Shown here: one piece after another, positions 6,185-9,273 of the stretch | How positions within the stretch are numbered: position 1 is the stretch's first letter | Layout: every line of letters starts with the position of its first letter | Source of the DNA: an uncultured Prevotellaceae bacterium | GTDB taxonomy: Bacteria; Bacteroidota; Bacteroidia; Bacteroidales; Bacteroidaceae | Direction of reading: 5' to 3' | NCBI GenBank assembly: GCA_902477365.1 | Contig: CABSGW010000096.1 | Location: 1-9,273 of the forward strand | DNA length: 9,273 nt | Made by a program: the position numbers and the translations under genes | The notes under the pieces: generated by a model | Seen by the model: only the letters and a program-made list of their open reading frames with translations | Database searches by the model: none | Told to the model about the DNA's origin: nothing

Positions 6185-6940
6185 TTAGAATGGGAACAGA
6201 TCTTCCATGTTAAGCAACCCACTGTGCGTAGCCGTAAATTCGGCGGCTAGTACGGCACCGAGTGCAAAGCCGCGGCGGTTGTGTGCATCGTGCGTCAGGG
6301 TGATTTGGTCGGCCTCGCTGTTATAGGTGATGCTGTGTATTCCGGGCACTTCGTCACGGCGTATACTGTCGATAGGCAGTTCGTCCGGCTGGTGTGTGTG
6401 GCTGCCGCTCATTGTCCCGTCGGGAGCAAGCAACGTGCCCTTTGTCCAGCTGTGTTTGCGGTCCAGTTCGGCAATGGCTTCTTCGGCCAGTGTGATGGCC
6501 GTTCCGCTGGGTGCGTCCAGTTTGTGGATATGGTGCACTTCTTCCATGGAAACGTCGTATTCGGGCAATTGGTTCATCAGTTTGGCCAGGTAGCGGTTCA
6601 CGGCACGAAATACCGTTACACCTACGCTGAAGTTGCTGCTCCAGAACAGCGTCTGTCCCTCTTCGATGCACAACCGGCGTATCTCGTCGCCGTGTTGTTC
6701 CATCCAGCCGGTCGATCCCGACACCACCTTTACACGATACTTGAAGGCACGCAGGTAATTGGCGTAAGCCGTGGCGGGAGTGGTAAATTCAATGGCAACG
6801 TCGGCGCTTTTAAAAGCTGCGCTGTCAAAGTCTTCCGTATTGTGTACGTCGATGATGCTTACTATCTGGTGGCCGCGGCTCAGGGCTATCTCTTCTATCA
6901 TGTGCCCCATCTTGCCATATCCTATCAATGCAATTTTCAT
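6185..6940 (-). CDS. dapB: 4-hydroxy-tetrahydrodipicolinate reductase
   Basis: Cytoplasmic NAD(P)H-dependent reductase converting 4-hydroxy-tetrahydrodipicolinate to tetrahydrodipicolinate, for lysine and the diaminopimelate of peptidoglycan. The 251 residues open with the Rossmann dinucleotide motif ALIGYGKMG (4-12). EFTTPATA (51-58) and SGSTGW (74-79) are the usual cofactor and substrate loops, and SSNFSVGVTVF (101-111) is typical. The family signature EVHHIHKLDAPSGTA (134-148) carries the catalytic His136/His137 and Lys140. Length is slightly under the E. coli enzyme (273), normal for Bacteroidetes. It is the first gene of the minus-strand unit that continues with lepB and has its own -7 element 24 bases upstream. 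I see no lysine riboswitch: the upstream gap to the divergent gene is only 80 bases. Confidence 0.96.
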   Translation of the reverse strand: MKIALIGYGKMGHMIEEIALSRGHQIVSIIDVHNTEDFDSAAFKSADVAIEFTTPATAYANYLRAFKYRVKVVSGSTGWMEQHGDEIRRLCIEEGQTLFWSSNFSVGVTVFRAVNRYLAKLMNQLPEYDVSMEEVHHIHKLDAPSGTAITLAEEAIAELDRKHSWTKGTLLAPDGTMSGSHTHQPDELPIDSIRRDEVPGIHSITYNSEADQITLTHDAHNRRGFALGAVLAAEFTATHSGLLNMEDLFPF

Positions 6941-6963
6941 ATCCTACTTTAAATTAAGTGCTA

Positions 6964-6971
6964 CAAAGATA
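6964..6971 (-). promoter_or_regulatory. -7 element for the dapB-lepB operon
   Basis: The minus strand reads TATCTTTG, an exact match to TAnnTTTG, 24 bases before the dapB ATG. It predicts a leader of roughly 15 to 20 bases. No clean TTTG -33 box is found at 19-21 bases, so the call rests on the -7 element and its position. Confidence 0.55.
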
Positions 6972-6992
6972 GCTATTTGTGTTGAAAAACCG

Positions 6993-7000
6993 TATTTTTG
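6993..7000 (+). promoter_or_regulatory. -7 element for the DUF2851-thioesterase-dprA operon
   Basis: The plus strand reads TATTTTTG, an exact TAnnTTTG match, ending 20 bases before the ATG at 7021. A TTTG at 6976-6979 is only 13 bases upstream, too close for a normal -33 box. Transcription from here would start after the upstream in-frame GTG at 6979, which favours 7021 as the real start. Confidence 0.5.
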
Positions 7001-7020
7001 CGGTTTATTTTAATATTCAG

Positions 7021-8319
7021 ATGAAAGGAACGGAACGCCTTTTACACTACGTTTGGCGGCATAAGCTTTTTCCGCTGTGTCCGCTTGTCACCACCGACGG
7101 CCGCACGTTGGAGGTGCTCGATCCCGGGCTTTACAATCAGGATGCAGGTCCCGATTTTTTCAATGCCAAAATTAAAATAGACCAGACCGTATGGGTGGGG
7201 AATGTCGAACTGCATACGCGCAGCTCCGATTGGTTTCGTCACGGTCACGACGCCGATGCAGCCTACAAGAATGTCATCCTGCATGTGGTCGAGGTGGCCG
7301 ATGCCGAGGTGGGGGCAACGCTTTTTCCGCAACTGGTGCTGCCCGTTCCCGAACAGGTACGCCTGCACTATGAGGAGTTGCAGCAGCAGGATGTGTCGCC
7401 GGCTTGCCATGCCGTGCTTCCGTCGCTCTCTTCCCTGGCCGTGAACGGCTGGCTCAGTGCGTTGCAAACCGAGCGTTTCGAGGAGAAAGCCCGGCACATA
7501 CATTGCTGCCTGGAACGTTGTAATGGAGACTGGGAACAGGTTTGTTTTGTAACGCTGGCGCGCAATTTCGGTTTTGGTGTCAATGGCGATGCGTTCGAGG
7601 AGTGGGCTTATCACATTCCTTTACAGGCCATAGGCAAGCACCGGGACAACCTTTTTCAGGTAGAAGCCTTCTTCTTGGGGCAAGCCGGTCTGCTCGAAGC
7701 CGAAGCCCAGCCTGCATCGCAGCGCGAACTGGCCGCTGCCGATACTTATTTTCAGCAGTTGAGACGGGAATACGCCTTTCTGGCTCATAAGTTCTCACTT
7801 ACCCCGATGGATGCTTCGCGTTGGCGCTTTTTGCGGCTTCGTCCCCAAAACTTTCCGCATGTTCGTCTGGCGCAGCTGGCCGATCTTTACTTTCGGCAAA
7901 CAGCGGGTTTGGCCCAGTTGCTTGCGGCAACCGATGCCGATGCGTTGCGCACCGCACTTTCGGCCCGGGTTTCCGGGTATTGGGAGACGCATTACGGTTT
8001 TGGGACGGAAAGCCGCAGAGGACAGAAGGCTATTCGCACGGCGTCGCTCAATCTGTTGCTCATCAATACCGTAGCGCCGCTCTGGTTTGCTTATGGCCGT
8101 TACCGGTACGATGAGTCGCTTTGCGAACGTGCGTTCCGTTTGTGGGAAGAGTTGCCTGCCGAGGACAACTACATCACCCGCGACTGGAAGCAGGCCGGAA
8201 TACGTGTACAGACGGCTGCCGACAGCCAAGCCGTGATACGCCTGCGCAAGCAGTATTGCGACCGGAAGGACTGTTTGCGCTGCCGTTTTGGTTACGAATA
8301 TTTGACACACAAAAAATAA
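7021..8319 (+). CDS. DUF2851 family protein
   Basis: A 432-residue cytoplasmic protein of unknown function, conserved in Bacteroidetes. I use the ATG at 7021 (MKGTERLLHYVW); an in-frame GTG at 6979 lies upstream of the predicted -7 element. The N-terminal signature is strong: DPGLYNQDAGPDFFNAKI (34-51), WVGNVELHTRSSDWFRHGHD (58-77) and YKNVILHVVE (82-91). The acidic residues D45 and E63, on neighbouring predicted strands, loosely resemble a nuclease-like D...ExH/K arrangement, but that is speculation. The middle (about 130-400) is helix-rich. The C-terminus has a cysteine cluster, C413, C418 and C421 (C-x4-C-x2-C), that could bind zinc or an iron-sulfur cluster. It is first in an operon with a thioesterase (4-base gap) and dprA. 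No signal peptide or membrane segment. Confidence 0.85.
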   Translation: MKGTERLLHYVWRHKLFPLCPLVTTDGRTLEVLDPGLYNQDAGPDFFNAKIKIDQTVWVGNVELHTRSSDWFRHGHDADAAYKNVILHVVEVADAEVGATLFPQLVLPVPEQVRLHYEELQQQDVSPACHAVLPSLSSLAVNGWLSALQTERFEEKARHIHCCLERCNGDWEQVCFVTLARNFGFGVNGDAFEEWAYHIPLQAIGKHRDNLFQVEAFFLGQAGLLEAEAQPASQRELAAADTYFQQLRREYAFLAHKFSLTPMDASRWRFLRLRPQNFPHVRLAQLADLYFRQTAGLAQLLAATDADALRTALSARVSGYWETHYGFGTESRRGQKAIRTASLNLLLINTVAPLWFAYGRYRYDESLCERAFRLWEELPAEDNYITRDWKQAGIRVQTAADSQAVIRLRKQYCDRKDCLRCRFGYEYLTHKK

Positions 8320-8323
8320 GTTT

Positions 8324-8740
8324 ATGCCGAACTATATTTACGAACTCCGCATGAAGGTGCGGGACTACGAGTGCGATTTGCAGGGCATCGTGAACAATGC
8401 CAATTACCAACACTACATAGAACACACGCGCCACGAGTTTCTGGCGTCGGCGGGAGTGAGCTTTGCCGACCTTCACCAACGGGGTATCGATGCCGTGGTG
8501 GCGCGGTTGACGATGGCTTTTAAAACACCGTTGACCAGCGGTGATGAGTTTGTTTGCCGGCTGGCACTGCATAAGGAAGGATTGAAGTATGTGTTTGAAC
8601 AAGACATTTACCGGCTGCCGGACGAGCGGTGTGCCTGCCGGTGCAAAGTGGATACGGTTTGCCTGATTAACGGCCGCCTGTCCGATTGTGCCGAGCTGAA
8701 CGAACGGTTTGCTCCCTATTTGTTTGGCGGTGATGAATGA
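8324..8740 (+). CDS. Acyl-CoA thioesterase of the YbgC/FadM hotdog family
   Basis: Predicted to hydrolyse acyl-CoA or related thioesters in the cytoplasm. The 138 residues have the single-hotdog length. The active-site stretch is CDLQGIVNNANYQHYIEH (17-34): D18 is the usual catalytic aspartate, GIVNN (21-25) starts the long helix, Y28 and E33 follow, and R36 completes the family pattern. Later strands include VVARLTMAFKTPL (58-70) and GLKYVFEQDIY (85-95), as expected. The true acyl substrate cannot be told from sequence. It starts 4 bases after the DUF2851 stop, and its last 8 bases overlap the dprA start, so translation of the three genes is probably coupled. The link to DNA processing is positional only. 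Confidence 0.9.
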   Translation: MPNYIYELRMKVRDYECDLQGIVNNANYQHYIEHTRHEFLASAGVSFADLHQRGIDAVVARLTMAFKTPLTSGDEFVCRLALHKEGLKYVFEQDIYRLPDERCACRCKVDTVCLINGRLSDCAELNERFAPYLFGGDE

Positions 8741-9273
8741 CGAGTTGCATTGCTTGCTGGCACTGACGCGTTTGCCCGGCCTGGGGCTGCGTGGTGCTTC
8801 ATTGCTCTATCAGCAGGCCGGATCAGCCGCCGCGTTGTTCCGGTACAAGGATCGGTTGGAACAGCTCATTCCCGACATCTCTCCTCGTGCCGTTACGGCT
8901 TTCGTATCGGCCGATGAGGCGTTGCGCAGGGCCGAAGCCGAGCTGGCATTTGCCGATGCACACCATATCCGTTGCCTGACGCCCGATTCGCCTGAGTGGC
9001 CCGTCCGTTTGCATCATTGCGACGACGCGCCGCTGGTACTGTTCTATCGCGGAACGGCCGACCTGAACGCACGTCACATTCTTTGCGTGGTGGGTACACG
9101 CCGTTGTACCGACTACGGCAAGGCGCTGTGTCGCGAGTTCCTGACCGAGCTGCAATGCGCCGTTCCCCGTTTGTTGGTGGTGAGCGGATTGGCCTATGGC
9201 ATAGACATCCATGCCCATCGTGCCGCGTTGGGTTGCGGACTGCCTACGGTAGGTGTGTTGGCGCATGGTTTGG
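8733..9273 (+). CDS. dprA: DNA-processing protein DprA, N-terminal 180 residues, truncated by the window edge
   Basis: DprA binds incoming single-stranded DNA during natural transformation and loads RecA; it is also present in many bacteria not known to be competent. The ATG at 8733-8735 lies inside the end of the thioesterase gene (overlap ATGAATGA) and the frame stays open to the right edge. Residues 12-18 (TRLPGLG) suggest the helix-hairpin-helix region usual at the N-terminus, followed by a helical SAM-like section to about residue 75. The Rossmann-like core starts near residue 100 with LVLFYRGTADL, then VVGTRRCTDYGK (119-130), VSGLAYGIDIHAHRAAL (150-166) and PTVGVLAHGL (171-180). These match the conserved G-S/T-R and SGlA.GID motifs. 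The rest of the core and the C-terminal domain are outside the window. Confidence 0.95.
   Translation, partial: MNDELHCLLALTRLPGLGLRGASLLYQQAGSAAALFRYKDRLEQLIPDISPRAVTAFVSADEALRRAEAELAFADAHHIRCLTPDSPEWPVRLHHCDDAPLVLFYRGTADLNARHILCVVGTRRCTDYGKALCREFLTELQCAVPRLLVVSGLAYGIDIHAHRAALGCGLPTVGVLAHGL

Noticed and set aside
6979..7020. GTG-initiated extension of the DUF2851 protein
   Set aside because: It overlaps an exact -7 promoter element, and the family signature begins just after the ATG at 7021.
7042..7614. Minus-strand open frame of 190 codons
   Set aside because: Antisense to the conserved DUF2851 N-terminal domain; no domain of its own.
8823..9266. Minus-strand open frame of 147 codons at the right edge
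   Set aside because: Antisense to dprA, whose GTRR and SGLAYGID motifs fix the coding strand.

Overview
The window looks like a chromosomal segment from a Bacteroidales bacterium (Bacteroides, Phocaeicola or a close relative). The reasons are three family types largely confined to that phylum (a DUF4488-type secreted family, DUF2851, and the long Bacteroidetes form of signal peptidase I), near-absence of Shine-Dalgarno sequences, and -7 promoter elements of the Bacteroides form TAnnTTTG. There is no rRNA, tRNA, CRISPR array, insertion sequence or phage gene that I can see.

Layout from the left. Bases 1-1050 (minus strand) are the first 350 codons of a secreted GH33-type sialidase whose catalytic domain runs off the left edge. 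It has its own upstream region, and a strong rho-independent terminator (1204-1259, minus) separates it from the next unit. Bases 1290-3144 (minus) hold three tandem paralogous secreted proteins with a DUF4488-like core. The promoter-proximal one is fused to a C-terminal TonB domain, and a well-formed Bacteroides promoter lies at 3191-3222. Bases 3361-6940 (minus) are a tight four-gene unit in transcription order dapB, lepB, a catalytically degenerate signal-peptidase paralogue, and a WbqC-family protein, with gaps of 11 to 23 bases. Bases 6941-7020 are a short divergent promoter region with a -7 element on each strand. Bases 7021-9273 (plus) are a second tight operon: DUF2851 protein, a YbgC/FadM-type thioesterase, and dprA, which runs off the right edge.

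The genes mix housekeeping and envelope roles: lysine/diaminopimelate synthesis (dapB), signal-peptide removal (lepB and its inactive-looking partner), DNA uptake processing (dprA), host-glycan foraging (sialidase) and uncharacterised periplasmic proteins. The points most worth a second look are the signal peptidase paralogue lacking both catalytic residues, the DUF4488-TonB fusion heading a paralogue array, the extra N-terminal modules on the sialidase, and a C-terminal cysteine cluster in the DUF2851 protein. I see no convincing new multi-gene defence or mobile system. Two genes, the sialidase and dprA, are cut by the window edges and were read directly from the bases.
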